A stretch of 64,000 bases of DNA from Linepithema humile (Eukaryota; Arthropoda; Insecta; Hymenoptera; Formicidae): positions 18,984,532 through 19,048,531 of the forward strand of contig NC_090131.1 of NCBI RefSeq assembly GCF_040581485.1, written 5' to 3'. The notes below the pieces were generated by a model. That model ran no database searches. It saw only the letters and a list, made by a program, of their open reading frames with translations, and was not told the origin of the DNA. Both the position numbers and the translations under genes were made by a program. Below, in pieces: positions 14,497 to 28,834 of the stretch; positions within the stretch are counted from its first letter, which is position 1, and every line of letters starts with the position of its first letter.

Positions 14497-14570
14497 ACGT
14501 ACGATTCACTTATGTTTGTGAGATGCGCGCGAAAAAGTGCGCGGACGCTCGCGAAGACGCACGAATTTCT

Positions 14571-14595
14571 GTGTATGTGTGTGTGTGTGTGTATA
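14571..14595. repeat. (GT)n run
   Basis: GTGTAT followed by an uninterrupted GT run. Complementary to the CA run at 14472-14488, with a loop of about 75 bases between them. Confidence 0.9.
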
Positions 14596-14599
14596 CGTG

Positions 14600-17500
14600 C
14601 CGACGGTGCACCATGGCTCGCATCTCTCGCCCAAAGCCCACGAGCGGCATATATCATGGACTCCTATCATGCCTTTTGCCTACTACTACCACCAGTCAAC
14701 TGCGCAGCGAACCACTGGACTGCGCCGCCGCTGTTAGAATACAATGACCACTACTATTTACTCCCGCGAATAGTATTACAATGGCGCGTCGTTATAACCG
14801 CGATGCCCCACGCGCTACCACCGATATATCGAAGTGTGTCCGGCGAGGGGCTGATTTGGTGAGAAAATTGCCTATCGAACAGCTACATCGCGCGCGCCGT
14901 AGGAGAATGAAACGCGCATTCGCTTGTAGCTGCAAATTGCGAACGGGGGGATGCGATATTGCGAAGTTGTAATATTTTCGTCCGAACGCGCTGCTAATCA
15001 AATGAAGGATCGCCTCGCGTATACCGCGTTAACCACGCGTATTTGCTTTAACCTATAATTGCGCATACATTATTTGTCATACTTTGCGACTACATTCTGT
15101 TCTAATGCAGCTTCGCGTTATTGCTGTACGGTTCCATTACCAGTTAACCGGAATACTTATTAATACAGCAATCAATGTGAAGCTCGCTTAGGTATCAGCG
15201 TTACGAGCGTTATACGAGCGTTTCGGAGTATCATTGACGAATTGACTATTAGCGTGTAACAGCAGATGTTGCCGGTGTAACCGGTAATGATGGGTATTCT
15301 TCATTCGATCTCCGGCCGATTACAAATGACTTTGTTGACGACCAGGGAGAGCGTCTCGTTCGTTCAATCGCGATTTATGCGTGCAAAAAGCGCCGATGCG
15401 TCGAAGGTCCGCCGTGAAGCAGATTAGTCATCGTGCAGAAACTAAGAACATAGCCTGAGTATTTTTGCAACGTGTAACATACAGTCACCGCGTGACAGCC
15501 GATCGAACCGGTTCCTAGTAGATTTGCCAATTTGCGTGGCAGAAACTGATAAAGACGTGGCTAGTGGAAACTAAATCTGTCCGTTATAAAGTACGACTTC
15601 TCTTAATGCGACATTCTATGCGAATATTATGTAAACGCGTCTGATTTCGAAAGCGGTCGTGGAATCGTCTCTCTCGTCAGATCTCGTCTCTCGTCGCTCT
15701 TCGGCGAAAAAGAAGAGATGCGTTTTAGTACGAGGCTCGATGCGACGAGTGGCACGCATTCTCTTTGCGAGTTCGCAAAAATGGGGGGGAGGAGGATGAA
15801 AAAGCGCGGACGTTTGAGATACGGGATGTATAGATAATGCAATCATGTTCTTCCCCAACTATCCGATATTTGAAAGGCGCGTATACACGGGCACGCTTTG
15901 GGATCTCCGGCCGATACTTTATTATTTAGATATCCGCCCGTTATCGGATTATAAATATATATTCGATACATGTCGAGATGCGTACGCGACAGAGACAGAG
16001 GTGCGGTCGATACGGCGCGCGGCAGGGGCGCGGGAGGAAATTGAAATCTCCTGTGCGTGGTCGACCCACACGCACGATATTACGTTCACTCCCGCGCGTA
16101 GCCTTGAATTACCAAAGGCCTTCGGATAAAATGTAAAATATGTAATCTTCATCGGGCCTGAAATAACTGGGAGATACGTAACGGATATTCGCGCGCGCAG
16201 CAGCGCGAAGAAGCGTGCAAATAACAGAATGGGATGTGAAAAATGACGCCTGAATTTCTCTCCCTTGCAAAGTTATTGCGCGAATGTCGAAAGGACTGCG
16301 AAAATGTCGAAAGGTTGCTCCCTCTTGGAGATTATTTGCAGATTACGCACTAGGCAAATACACAGCGCGGCGCGCGTAATAATTTTAAGAGTAGATTGCG
16401 CATCATTAGGAAAAAGCTGGGATCTAGCATATGCTAATATAAATCAACGACTTACTGTGAGAAATATGTTGCGGCGACTTATTATACGTAAGAAAACGAG
16501 ATTTACGTGCTCATTGCTCGGAAGAAGTAACAGCGATGCAGTTGATGTGGCGAATACAAGTGTCAGGAATCTGTCATTTACAGCGAATCTCTTTGATCGC
16601 GCGCGCGCATGACTCTATACGTAGCCTTGTATTGCGAAGGATAAAAGATGAAATATATATGTATCCTTTATTGAATCTAAAATAAGATAGAGATACCGCG
16701 CGCTGGTCCGCGTGTGTCGGTTCCAAGGTCAGCCGATCCGCGGTCATCCGAGATGATCATCTCAGATGCTATTATCTGGATAATGCGCGATGCACCGCGG
16801 CGTGGAAATACGTACAGATCGCACAGGCGGGACAATGAATTACGCTCGAAGGGTGCATCTCTCTGTCGCTTTTTTGCTCCTGTGGCTTTTGCTGTAGCCG
16901 GTACGTCGACGAAAAAACGATCTTTGACCTCCCTTATACTCGAGGGACCATCGTCGGACCAGCAAGATCTGGACCGTAATTCACAAATCGCAGACGTGCA
17001 TCCTTGTCTACACAAAGCAACGAGACAACCAAAACCGCCACCGACGCTTTATCGCTTCACGGAGATGCAAGGAGATTCTCACCACAACATTGTTCAATAT
17101 CGTATCAATTCTAGGGTTTCCAAATTAATCTATAGCACAATAATGCTGTGAGATCTTTTTTCTTCTTACAATTTTTATAAAAAGATATTTATTTTTATAA
17201 AATTATTAAACTTTTACCAGTGACTGGTATTACAAATTCTGTAATTTATATTAATATCATATTTTGGATAACAATAGAGAATAACATTTTAAATGATAAA
17301 ATTTTAATTCAAACATTGAAAATCAAACATTGAAAATCAAACTTTTAAATATTAATATAACATTTATTTATATATTATATATATATTTGTATAACATTTA
17401 TATATTTAAATATTTATATAACGTTATTGCATACTGTGCAAAATTTAGATCGGCCTGAGATAAGTTCTTCCAAAAATAATTTCGAATAGTTTCTGAAAAT

Positions 17501-20500
17501 ACTTGTATCAAAATGTTACCTTTTTAACTCTGATTTGCCGTGCAGTTTTTGTATCATTAATTCTGAAATCCGCGATAGTATACAACGGTTGACACGATTC
17601 GCAAACTACAGATGTGGAATCTTATCCGGGCGATCACGATGTCAACCCGAAAGCGTCGGTTGTCGCCGGAAATTACGAGCCGGAGTTGTATGTGAGGTTC
17701 AACACACCAAAGAAAATATTTTCGGCCCTTTGATACCGGCATGCGTGTACACTCGCACGACTTAACGTTTCATTAACCGTATATTAGCGCAGCTTCAAGC
17801 CGCATACATACGTCACGCCGATAACCGCGCCGGGTCCACGCGAGAATGTACAACGAGTCTGGTAGATAAGTGTAAGGAGATACGGGACGGGTAAGTTACG
17901 ACGCATCCTCTGCTGCAAAATGCGCTAACAGAACGAGGCTTATAAGCTGCCAAAATTGCGCCGGCAATGCGCGAAAGAGGCGAGAAATTATGCGACAATA
18001 AGTTTTAACCGACCGCAATAGAAAAATTTTCGAGATAGAAAAAGATATTTTTGATCAATATATGAAGTTTTAAATACCATCGCAAAATAACTCACTCTGA
18101 TCGGGAATAATAGTACTGTAATAAAATAATCATTATTATCGATATACGCATTATAACATCAGGATTTTTTACTCTAATAATAATTTTACAACACTTGTGT
18201 CGATATTACAAGAGCACAATGTTGCAATCGTTTTTTACGTCATGGTAATAATTTAGGATCGAAGAGTAAAAAGTGGAGACGCCTAAAATCAGTTTACGAA
18301 GTGGGTTAAGGCAGTCCTCGAGAGCTGATTTCTCGAGAGTCTCGAAAGCGCCACTCGATAGATTTATTTCCATTCATAAATATAGACCGCGAGCGCGATC
18401 GGAACTTCGACCGCCCCGTTCACTTCGCTCTCGAAGCACGCGAGCCGCTTTCGAGAACTCGGCGAAGTATATATTACACACTTTGGGATAGCCGATGGAA
18501 CGTGGGACGGTGGAAATTCCACGGTGAACGCTCTCCGGCCAGGAACGGAGAACGAGATACGAAGATTAGGTAGATGAGTCACGCAGCGAAATAAGATAAA
18601 AAAGGGGGAAAAAACACTGCTGCGGGTATAAAATCCGTGGTGAACGAAAAGAATGGAACGAAGGAGAGATGGAAGAAAGGAGAAGACAAGCGGAGGAGAG
18701 TCAGTAAGATCGCGGGAAAGGACCAAGGGAACAGAGAAACATTGTAGAAATCACTGTTCTGTTCCCCATGAATTGTCGGAGAATCGGCCTATCCGCACTT
18801 GCCCGTTGACTATTACGCTTTAACGAGCAGCGATTGTAATTATAGTGATCACGGCGCGCAGTGCAAGACGCTCCCTTTCTTCGCTGTATAACGCGGCTGA
18901 TGCGTTTGCGAAATTGTTTCGCGCAACGCCTCGAATCTGATAGCGCCGGACTCGACATGCTAGTTCCACATCGGACTCGGAGGCTGCGAAACGATCCGCG
19001 CAACGAGCTCACAATCGCTCTGCACCTCGGTAACATACCATCCTGTGCTGAGCGGCAGGAAAATCGAGCGGCGGGCAACCGATCACGATTCAACCCTTAA
19101 AAGTACGGCCGTGGCCGCTTCCTGGTACTGTAACGGTGAAAACTAGCGCGCAGTATCGCCGTGTTTATGGGCTCGTTATGTCTGCGATATTCTCTCTACA
19201 CTGCGGGGGGCGCGAGGTGTGAAAATTCAGAGCACCGGGAGTGCACTGAGAAAGGAGATCATTCAGAGCGCGCGCTGTATTCGCCATAATCGTAACGCAG
19301 CCCGACGTCAGGAATGCGGCTGCCGACAAGTTCAAGGATAAACGGCACGACGGTATCCCGGGGAATCGGCCGCTCGAATATATCTCGTTCTTTCGCCAAG
19401 ATTGATTTATGGATTTCGATCGTATCGACGTGCCGAACGTGCTCGCGCGGATTAGCGGCTACGTCTGGCGAATAACTGAGTTGTAATTAAATTCATTAAG
19501 ATCCGAAGTCCCTGGTGAAATTAAAACTGATTTTGTAGAACTACACGCTTTGATGGACATCGATGCGATCCTCGAATGGACACTGCCGAACTGACACAAT
19601 GATGTTTGTTCGAATAATTTATAGCCTCCGTGATTTTCTATTCACGGGAAGCATTCACATTCGACATGTGCAAACGCGGCATAGTTAATGTTTACATGTA
19701 GTGCTTGTACGAGACATCGTTGTACACGTTGGAGGAAGCTATTCTTCCTGAACCTTAAGAGACAGATCTATCCGGGCAAGGGAGGAGGACTGTTTTTCAG
19801 TAGTCCGATGATTAACGATTGGCATTATTAAACAATACGAGAAACATAAATCTTGATTTCGCGATAATCCATCGTATCTAAAGGAAATCTCATCAAGTCA
19901 GATCCGTTTATAAATAGTATTCATAAAAGCTCGCGCTGTCGCTGAGGTCATTAATATTCTGTATTCTATCGATAAAGGATCGTAGGTGCCGACAAGTTCA
20001 CGGCCACGCGGCCGAAGGACACGCTTTCGGTCGGCACGGGAGTCAGTCATCGATGTCGATCGAACGATCGCTCTGGCGCGAATGTCACGTCGGACGATGC
20101 GGTTATTAAAGATCTTCTTTAAAGGAAACGTAAATGACGATGCGTCTATAATAGCGTTGGTCCTTGAACACGCGAGACATCTAACTTCGAGGCTGATTCT
20201 ATAGAACTGCATGTCGAACAAATCAAGCTGTCGAAAATTAATTGCGACCAGTTTCCGGAGTAACTCTCGATAGGCGCATGAGGTCATCGATATCGACGCA
20301 ATTCGATCTGTCTTTTCTTCTTTTTTTTTTACGTCGCGGATACCGGGCGAAAAGAGGCGGACAATTATGAGACGCGCCGGATCATACCGTGCAATTATAT
20401 CGCACAAGACTAATCGTGTGTAAACAAAAAAGATATCGATCGCGCCGATCGCTAACAATCTCGCGCGGGACCCGGTGCTCCCTACACTGTGATTATGAAA

Positions 20501-23500
20501 TATATATCTAGATGCGGAGTGAGCCGTCTTCTCATTGACGCATATTCCGCACCCCGAGATAGAAGAACCGCAATTATGGATAAACATGTATGGCCAGCGA
20601 CGGTTTTACACGATAATAAGTAAAACGCGCGAAAATAACTAGAACAATTTAAATGTAATAACTAGTTTTCTTAACAGATAATTTGCAAAAACTTCTGGAA
20701 TTTTTTCAAAAGTTTGCGTGCAAATATTGTGCTACGAGAATTAGACGTTTCGTATTAAAAAAAGGCTTCTGTCGTGTGAATCTTTCGAAATCCTTTAAGC
20801 GCAATCCAATTTAAGAAAAATATCCGGTCATTCGAATGATTTACAGTCCAGTTCCACATCGAGAGCCCTGCTTCGAGGTACAGAGGTTAGGACAAAACGT
20901 GTTATTAAGGACCTCTCTCTAGGCAGTATTCCTGTTGTTCTCTCGCATCCTCACGCTCTCTCGGCCAGACGAAACCACGTAACGTCCGAGAAACGGACGG
21001 AACAGCGGGCGAACGATCTCGCAGAGACTGCAAAGTCCGAAGCCCTAAAGGCATTCCGTCCGACAGAGTAGGGCTGATGAAACCACAATGACATAATATT
21101 AGGCGGTACCGGCGGGGTGCGATAATCATATGCCTTTTCTCTCTCTGCGGTCCCTTTTAAAACTTTTATTTTGAAATATTAAAGAAAATTTAGAAGATAA
21201 ATATACAATGCACTTGCTTGGAATAAATATATTAATTTGAAGCAATTCTTATTTAATGATAAATTTGTAATATACAACGCATGACAGTGATTGAGCAAGG
21301 TACATTTGAAGATACCTAACTGCAGTGAAAGCATTCTAAAACAATAAATTACGGTTCAATTTTTTTTTGCTCGTAGGAGTATCGGCCACACGTACAACGA
21401 ATTTCTCTGCTTTCGACGTACATTAGTCGTATCGGCTGCGTTAAACGATCGACCATTGCAGGAACAATGTTCGCCATGGATAAGCGTGTTGCAGCAATAG
21501 AAAAAGAATGGTTGGGCAAGAATTGATGAAAAGACCGTATCGACATATTGTATAACTGTTTCTCACTATTTGGCTTCGCCGACGAACGAAGCTTTATCGA
21601 AAACTTATATTTCTGATACATTACATAATTTTTACTCTACGCGATACAGTTTCTCATATTTTTCTTAGTTATTATTTCAACTTTTCACTGTGTAATTGTA
21701 TTCAATTACAAACTTTTATACGAAGAATATGGACAATTAATAATATATATTTACTGTATGTAAATTCTAAACGAAAACTCGATCAATGTAGTAACTTTAT
21801 AATTATTTGCAACCACTCAGAATATGTTGCATTAAGCTGCAGAGGTAGAGAAACGTAAAAATGGCCGCGGTTCGCGTAGGAACCTCATCGATCATCGTCA
21901 GTCATCGTGCGAGCCTCGTAAAAATTCCGGGATACTCCACCGCATGTGTTCCTCCCCATAATGCCGAGGTTACGGGCGAGATAGTTTCTTAATTAAAGTC
22001 TGAGAAGGCACGCCGAGTTCAAGGCCGGAATCCCGGTAAGCGGAAGTAATTACGCTTATCCAGAGAAATCTATTAAAAGTTTAACTCAATACTATCTCCC
22101 TTCTGAATCCTTCTGGTACTTCTTCCCCGTATTAGATATCGTTGCGTGGCTATCTAAGAGCTTCTTAATGAGTTAGAATAAATTTCAGCATATGGGAATT
22201 CCTCACGCGGCCGACGTTTAATTTTCCACCATCGTAATGGATTTTGTCAAAAAAGAATCATCGAGAATGACGAAATAATAAAACTCCTACCAACTGTATC
22301 TCTACAAGCTCTCGTAAAATGATTAAACTAGAACAAATTTTTTCTCACGAACTTAATGTCTTTTATCTTTACCAAAATGTATCAATATTTTACTGTTCTG
22401 AATTTAGCGAATAGACGCGATTTTCAGATATTGCAATTTCTTTGCGAAAATAATTTTCTGATGAATTTTTCAGTGAGCAGTCGCGAATTTTAATCTTCCT
22501 CGTCGTTCTTTTTTAACAATTGTTAAATCAATCCGGAAAAGTTTCTTCCGCAAAACTTCATCAGAAGCGTTTTTGCCGCAGTTCCGGCATGACATGCCGG
22601 CGCGTCGTGTCGCCACCGAAAACTTCGGTCCGAGATCCATTCGAGATTCATGTCGCTTGCGGAAAGATCCATTCTTTCCCTCTTTCTCTCGTTTTCTCTC
22701 TCATCGTCTGGCTCTGTACGTCTTTGTGCAACTCCGTCGGGACCTCCTGATCCTCTTCGTCCTCGCACCGCGGCGCTCACTTACCGAGGCAATTCCCGGG
22801 ATCCATCAAGAGCCGCAATTCCATGTTCCCTTCTCGCCGTGGCGCGCCGAGTGTTGTTTTACTTCCAGTAGGAAGGCATTATCCTGGCGCGAGTCGCAAG
22901 TTTATTGTACACGGCGAGGGAACTGGTATAAAGTCGACGAGCCACGGGGTAACGCGGTTCGCGCGCACGCACGCACGCAGGCACGCACACCGGCGCCGCC
23001 GATCCGCGTTGCATGCGCACCGAGTTTCGCAGAGGCCGAGAGGAGACGCCGCGATGAGGGAGACCGTGTGAATGAGCTACCGTTCTGCGGTCTACCGGGC
23101 GTGTTTTTCTTATTGATCGGAATGCGTGCCGGTATACGCCAGGCCGGGTAAGGTGAAGGTGGAAGGAGGCGCGGTATTACGATCGATCGACAGATCGGCA
23201 GCTCCGGCCTCGGAGCAGAAGGCGGCGGGCGAAAGGAGAGGCACGGAGATGCGAGGAAACCGAACACCAGATACTTGAACGGTAGATAACGCGCGCGAGC
23301 GAGAAAGAGAGAGAAATCTCAGGCGTTCCGTTAACCATCCTCGCCTGGATCCGACCGCGATCATCCGAGAAATGTGCGACCGTAGCCGCGGCCGCCGGCG
23401 ACGATCCAGTTCCTGCGCGTATCGCGCGTCTGGTGTGGGAACCGGATGCTGGGGGTAAAAATAATCGAGCCGTTGATAGGGTCGGTGTAACTGTTGGAAA

Positions 23501-24700
23501 AGGAAAATGTGCGTGTGCATGCGTGCGGAGGAGTGCACCCACTTAACGATATGACCTTACAATTCCTGAAATCTTCGTTATAAATCACAGTTCGCATGTT
23601 TCGCGCGCTTTCTATATTTTTCATTCGTCTTCCGATCTACTTACTATACTACATGAGCTTCTTTATCTCGCGGCGACCGCGCCGCAATTATTAGCGAGTA
23701 TCGCGATGTTACGGAAAGTGAAACGACGGATAACAGTAACACGCAATAAACTTAACGGCGGTGCTCGAGCGTAGATATGTAGGGCAATAGGCTCTTTTTT
23801 TTATGGTATCATTAGCGAGTTAAATTCTCGTCGGTATTATACATGAAACTGCGCTCAATTGCGTAGCCACTTTTTATCCAACGTAATCCGTTGGCCATCT
23901 GGAGAATCGCCTAATTGCGTTCGGGACCGTAAAGGAGATTTAACCAGGTAAACGAACCGATCTTTCGAAAGGAGAAACCTGATCGCTCGCGAACACATAT
24001 ACATACATTGACGATTTGTGTATAAACGTTAGTTCTTACCAATTATCCGTCGCCGGTAGTCGGCGACAACGACAGTTACGGCACCGCGACATGCCACGCC
24101 TGGTGAATGCCTTTTAATCGTAACGCATAGGTCTTGCCGCATATTAATCGGTAGAAAGCGAGTTTCCAATCGGCGTGGGTCCGAGCACCCACCGGTCAAC
24201 GTTCGCGAACTCGCTGGAAACCCCGCCGGCTGAGCGTTCGGTACGCACAAATCGATAACTGAGCAGCGCGATCCCCATAAACGGATATGTCAGTTGTTAA
24301 AAGCTACATTCCGCTGAGTAACGTTGTTCCCGTGCTCAGGGAAATTAAGAATACGACGCAGGCCGAGCGGGTTAAGAGCGATTAAAGCCGATGATAAGCG
24401 TAGAAAAGGTACGAGGTACACAGACGGAGCGTTGTCGGATGCGTGGCGTTCTGTCATGCTCGGTAATACAGGCGGAGGCAGTAGAACAGACACCACGCTT
24501 CTTTCCGTCGGAATAACGAATAATGCTCTCGAAGCGGAGGGATGTAGCCGAGGAAGTCAACGCTCAGCGCGGCGCAATGAGTGCGGTTAGGCGAGATTGA
24601 TACTTTCAATCGCTGAAAGCGATGTAACCTCATCCAGCGAGAAGAAACCCGTCGATGGGCAGCCAATCGCGATTTCTCGTTCGCGTTGTCTGAGACACGG
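14600..24700. other. non-genic mosaic DNA
   Basis: No recognisable gene. Small local tandem repeats occur: a 15-17 nt unit containing ATGTCGAAAGG twice at 16280-16314, and a 14 nt unit CAAACATTGAAAAT twice at 17310-17337. AT-rich blocks lie at about 17150-17560, 18000-18260 and 21150-21830. The longest open frame of the whole window (minus strand, 19898-20587) is here; it shows no domain, motif or splice context I recognise and I leave it uncalled. A CGCA run lies at 22963-22990. Confidence 0.5.
22963..22990. repeat. (CGCA)n run
   Basis: Tandem CGCA/GCAC units with one AGG interruption, inside a CpG-rich block. Confidence 0.85.
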
Positions 24701-24715
24701 CGAAGGAAAAACGTC

Positions 24716-24801
24716 TTCGATGGATATGACCGCAGAGACGGAATCGTTCAATTTGGCGGAATCCATCCGACGGCGCGTCTATCTCACGCTCCTCGTAAAG
24801 A
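24716..24801. repeat. diverged duplication, copy 1
   Basis: This stretch aligns with 25614-25707 in the same orientation, about 900 bases apart. Shared blocks include GATGGATATGAC, GGAA..TTCAATTT and TATCTC.CGCTC. The copies differ by many substitutions, a single-base indel before ATGGATATGAC and a roughly 12-base indel after it. The indels break the shared reading frame, so although part of the alignment translates similarly (FN...RR.VYL.L) I do not treat it as a conserved coding exon. Confidence 0.55.
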
Positions 24802-25613
24802 GATGTAACCCGCGAGCGGACGCGAACATCTCCAACGATATCTATGGTTGCGCTGTATTTATTATAAATCGTGCGCTGATCTAGTTCCCCGTAAGCCGAT
24901 CTTTATCAGTGTAGTTGAAGCGTCGACGGAGCGGAATCGTCGAGTTAATCCGACTTTGTCGAACTTCAAATGTCTTCTGACTCAGCGAGATCTAGATCCG
25001 GACAACTATGATATAATTCTCAGATAAAAGATATCTAATTTTATTGAGCCCTCCGAGATGAGATTAGATCGTATTAATAATGTAAACAAGAAAAGAAAAC
25101 TCTAAAGTCGTCTAAGAACTTTATCACAATTTTAGTTAGTAAAGATTATTTTAACTAATAAATGACTTTTATTCTTGCCGACGCAATTTAATTTTATCTC
25201 ATTTTCTCATTATTCAAACATTTTTGCGCTTTACGAGATTATTTGTATCACATTCAATTAGTGTAGCTTTTATACAAAATTTTCGAAGAGGATTATCTCT
25301 TTTCACGTGCGATCCGCATGAGACAAATAGAAAGACATCTTTTCAGCCTTGGTGGCTTTCGATATCAAGTCCCTCGAAATTCTACCTATTTCAACATTTA
25401 TCCTTTTACACCTCTAGTCTCACGGACGTTTAATCAATTCCCGATAGCCGCGGGTTCGAAACAACGAAATGTCTTTAAAAAACACTCGATCGTCCGATCG
25501 GTCGTCCATTCGCCGTTCGAGGTCACCGAATGTCGGCAACCACCTCGAGCTACGAACGCGTTTTCGAGGGAAGATAAAGATAAAGCTTGTGGCGGAACCG
25601 TACTCTATACACA

Positions 25614-25707
25614 TTCGGATGGATATGACTGCATGCACGCGGGCTTGGAATTATTCAATTTCACCAAAGGTGTTCGGCGACACGTTTATCTCGCGCTCGT
25701 TGAAAGG
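25614..25707. repeat. diverged duplication, copy 2
   Basis: Partner of 24716-24801. Similarity fades on both sides: upstream only scattered matches remain and downstream it is lost after about 25710. The copy lies within a 166-codon plus-strand open frame (25318-25818) that has no recognisable family. Confidence 0.55.
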
Positions 25708-25719
25708 GTTAAGCTATGG

Positions 25720-28610
25720 ACAACTCTACGGAACGACAGCGTCTCGCATTCCGAAGCGAGAAGTAAAGATAATGCGAGGTGCCGCGTTTCGAACGGCGGG
25801 ACTCCCGTAGTCCGATAGAAAGAGACGCTGCGTGACGAGAGTGACGATAAGGATTTACGAGGTACCGTGAGGAGAGAGAGAAAGAGAATGACGGACGTAT
25901 TATTTTTACGAGTCCTCCTTATTGACTCTTCCGTCCTATTGGAATTCGCGCTATCTCCATTCGTTTCGAAAGAGACAATCGTCCGGGAAAATCGAAGAAA
26001 TCAAAGGATAAATCCAGAAGATTACTATCCTTTATCTGAGCACTTTTTTTTACAACTCGGTTTGTCTGCAGCGGGTCACGAAAACACTCGTGACGAATCT
26101 CGATTATCATGAAATCGTGAATTCCAGTATCCTTCTAAGAAACAAAACGTGCTTTCATGCTAGAATTAAAATTACTAAAGTTGGAAAAACGTGAGAAAGA
26201 ATGAAATGTCGATGAGCAAAATGACTGAAAAACTTTTTCTTGAATATTATTCAGCATTCTGTATTCATACCAAAATATATCCGTAATATCGTCGTCGCTC
26301 TTGTGTCTCAATATTGAGCTACTAAAACGCCACAGCTTTCAACACATGAATGCATCGGTACATTTTCTCCGCTCTCCATTTTATATCCCACGCTTTCCCA
26401 GTCTCCGTATTGTTGGCAACGTTTTCAACGTTTTCTCGGCACAACGATCTCATGCACAACGTAGAGCCCGACGGCGGAAAAAGTATACCGCTCAATCGAC
26501 CATTTCGCACGCGAGAGAACTATCGTAAAATCGACGCGCGGTCATTTCGCGTTGGGTTCTATAAACAGTTGACACGACACATCGGCTCGTAAATCAACGA
26601 AGCTTTCGAGCTTCGGCATAAAGACGTCTCCGGGTTTCTCCGGGTTCTCGTCGCCTTTAAGGGAGCGTAGAAAACTTATCCCGCGCGCTACGAACTCAGC
26701 GCGCATCACGCCATACGCTCGGCGTGTATATATCGTGAAAATTTAAAGCCCGCCGCCATACCGTGCACTGGCTTATACCGAGCATATAAAGTATAAACAA
26801 TGGTCCTGATAATCTGATCTCGCGCGACGCCTTCGCCGCGACAAGTAACGATGTACGAAGTACATGGGCACACTGCCGCGGAAGCGGCCCGACGAAGAGA
26901 TAAAGAACGACGAAGGCGCGCGTTTGCACCTTTTTATTATTTAGTACAAGCCAAGTTTGAATTCTCCGAATGAACGAGGGTTCGAGCGCCTCGATGTTAG
27001 CAACGTAGACTTTTTGCTTTGTTCTCTATGTTCTTCATGATTAACGTGGATGCTCTTTTCACAGAAATTATTACGCATCTCAAAATATCGGCTAAGCATA
27101 ATTTTAATCCTTGAATTAACATACAAATCGTGTAATTACATTTTTACGTAGCAATAATAATTGAAATAATGAGATATTAATTTTCTCGAAAAGAAATTTG
27201 TCTAGCTTTTACGAACACTGATTCAGCTGAATCATTATTCCCGCCTACGAGCGCACGAGGCGTACGACGGAGAATGAAGGACTGTGCTAACGGGAAAATA
27301 CGCGAATTGAAATTCGACGTGCGAGCTCGCTTAGCCCGACCAGACGACGTCGCGCCGAGAAACGGAGATGACATGCGTTCCGGCAGCGAAGCGGACGATC
27401 GGTATTCCGGCGCGTCCGCGCGACCAAACTGAACCCAGTACTCTTAGAAACGATTTACGATAGTAATAGACGCTGCCGCCTCGGCAAGGCTGACCATGAA
27501 TGTTAATATGCGTTGCGCGTGGGTGTAGTGCGGGACTGCGTGGCAAATTCAATCAAAGGTCTACTATGCGCGCGGGCCCACATTCGGTCTTCGTAACGCG
27601 CTGCATTGTCTGCCGTCACCGTCGGTCCGCCTTCGTTCCTATTCCGTTCGTTCGCGTTTCTTCCGTACCGCGACTTTGGAAACTGACAGTCCTCTTCCGC
27701 ATCGTGCACCCCGTGACGTCGGATAATGTTGCATAAAATATTGCATAAATATTATGCAATAGCCAGATACGATCGAGATCGCGGATAATCCACGCACGTT
27801 ACTATCTTATCGCTCATTCCGTGCGAAATATTTCATTCTTTTGTACACACGGAGATTAATAATTTACCATGTTAATAGAGTATTTAAATGCAGATTGGAA
27901 TTTGATTCATATCAAACGCGCTGCTTTGAGGGTAATTGTGCATGTTAATTGCAGGGAATTAATCAAATATTGAAAACGTCAGTAAACATTTCGCGTATGT
28001 AATATTATTGAGAATCGTTTCGCGATAAAGTACGGCCGATATCATCCCCGATGACGCGAGTGTAAACACCGTGTTGAAATACCCTGCTTGTATCGTCTGC
28101 TCCCGGCCCGATCGCGTTTATACTTCGCCGCGTAAAGTCTCTTTTTCATGCAATATTTATCTTTCGCAATTTCTAGCTTTATGTTTCACGTCAAAGCGAG
28201 GTAGGAGAAATCAAAATCATTATGTAAATTGGAAAACAAATAATCCAGAATATCAACAGACGAAACATAATTTCACACCGCAGTGTGCGACATGCTGTAA
28301 TATATTGCGCGCACACATTTTCCATAAGATAATTCTAACGTTCAATTGCCATTTAATTATCATTTGTAGATTGCTCCTACAGACACTCAAAAGCTCTAAA
28401 TCTTTTAATGTAAAGATAGAGATTTTTCGTCTATGATCGAATTTTATTTTACAGTCTACATTTTTTATATTTATTTACATTTTATGATGAACGATTCTGA
28501 ATTTTGTTTGTTATTACTTTACATAGCACGGAACACTTTATAAACGAAAGCTTTATCAAGTCATAAAATTTTATCGAGCTCGGCGTGCTAACTGATGCCA
28601 CATGTCAGCA
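25720..28610. other. non-genic mosaic DNA
   Basis: No recognisable gene and no strong exon-like pairing of acceptor and donor. Open frames of up to 121 codons (for example 28071-28436, plus) look like chance frames. Confidence 0.5.
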
Positions 28611-28616
28611 TTCTCA

Positions 28617-28638
28617 GACGCCTTGTACGCAAGGTGTC
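28617..28638. other. 9 bp stem-loop
   Basis: GACGCCTTG and CAAGGTGTC pair over nine positions (one G-T wobble) around a TACG tetraloop. No T-run follows and the element is isolated, so I do not assign a role. Confidence 0.5.
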
Positions 28639-28834
28639 ACGTATCACCGTATATAATTTCTCAAGCGAATTAGTACCGCGAAACGTCACATCCCTTGCTT
28701 ATCAACAAAACGATGCATCTAGTCGGATAGAGTGCGTGCCGCGCGCAGCGCCAATCAGTGGCGCGTCTTATTAAAAGCCACGGCTTGGGAATCTCTGGTG
28801 TCTACGAGGTCACTAATTCGGGGTTAACAACCGA

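Noticed and set aside
19898..20587. 229-codon open frame on the minus strand, the longest in the window
   Set aside because: No recognisable domain, motif or repeat, no convincing splice or promoter context, and residue composition like translated CpG-rich noise. A frame of this length is only mildly surprising among thousands of frames in 64 kb. A protein search or RNA-seq could reopen it.
22573..23151. 192-codon plus-strand frame
   Set aside because: Lies in a CpG-rich block with overlapping frames on both strands, includes the CGCA repeat and is Arg/Ala/Pro-rich; reads as chance.
25440..25470. tRNA B-box-like GGGTTCGAAAC
   Set aside because: No A box, acceptor stem or anticodon arm can be drawn upstream.
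26985..27005. GAGGGTTCGAGCGCCTC, resembling a tRNA T-arm
   Set aside because: The loop is nine bases and there are no other tRNA arms nearby.
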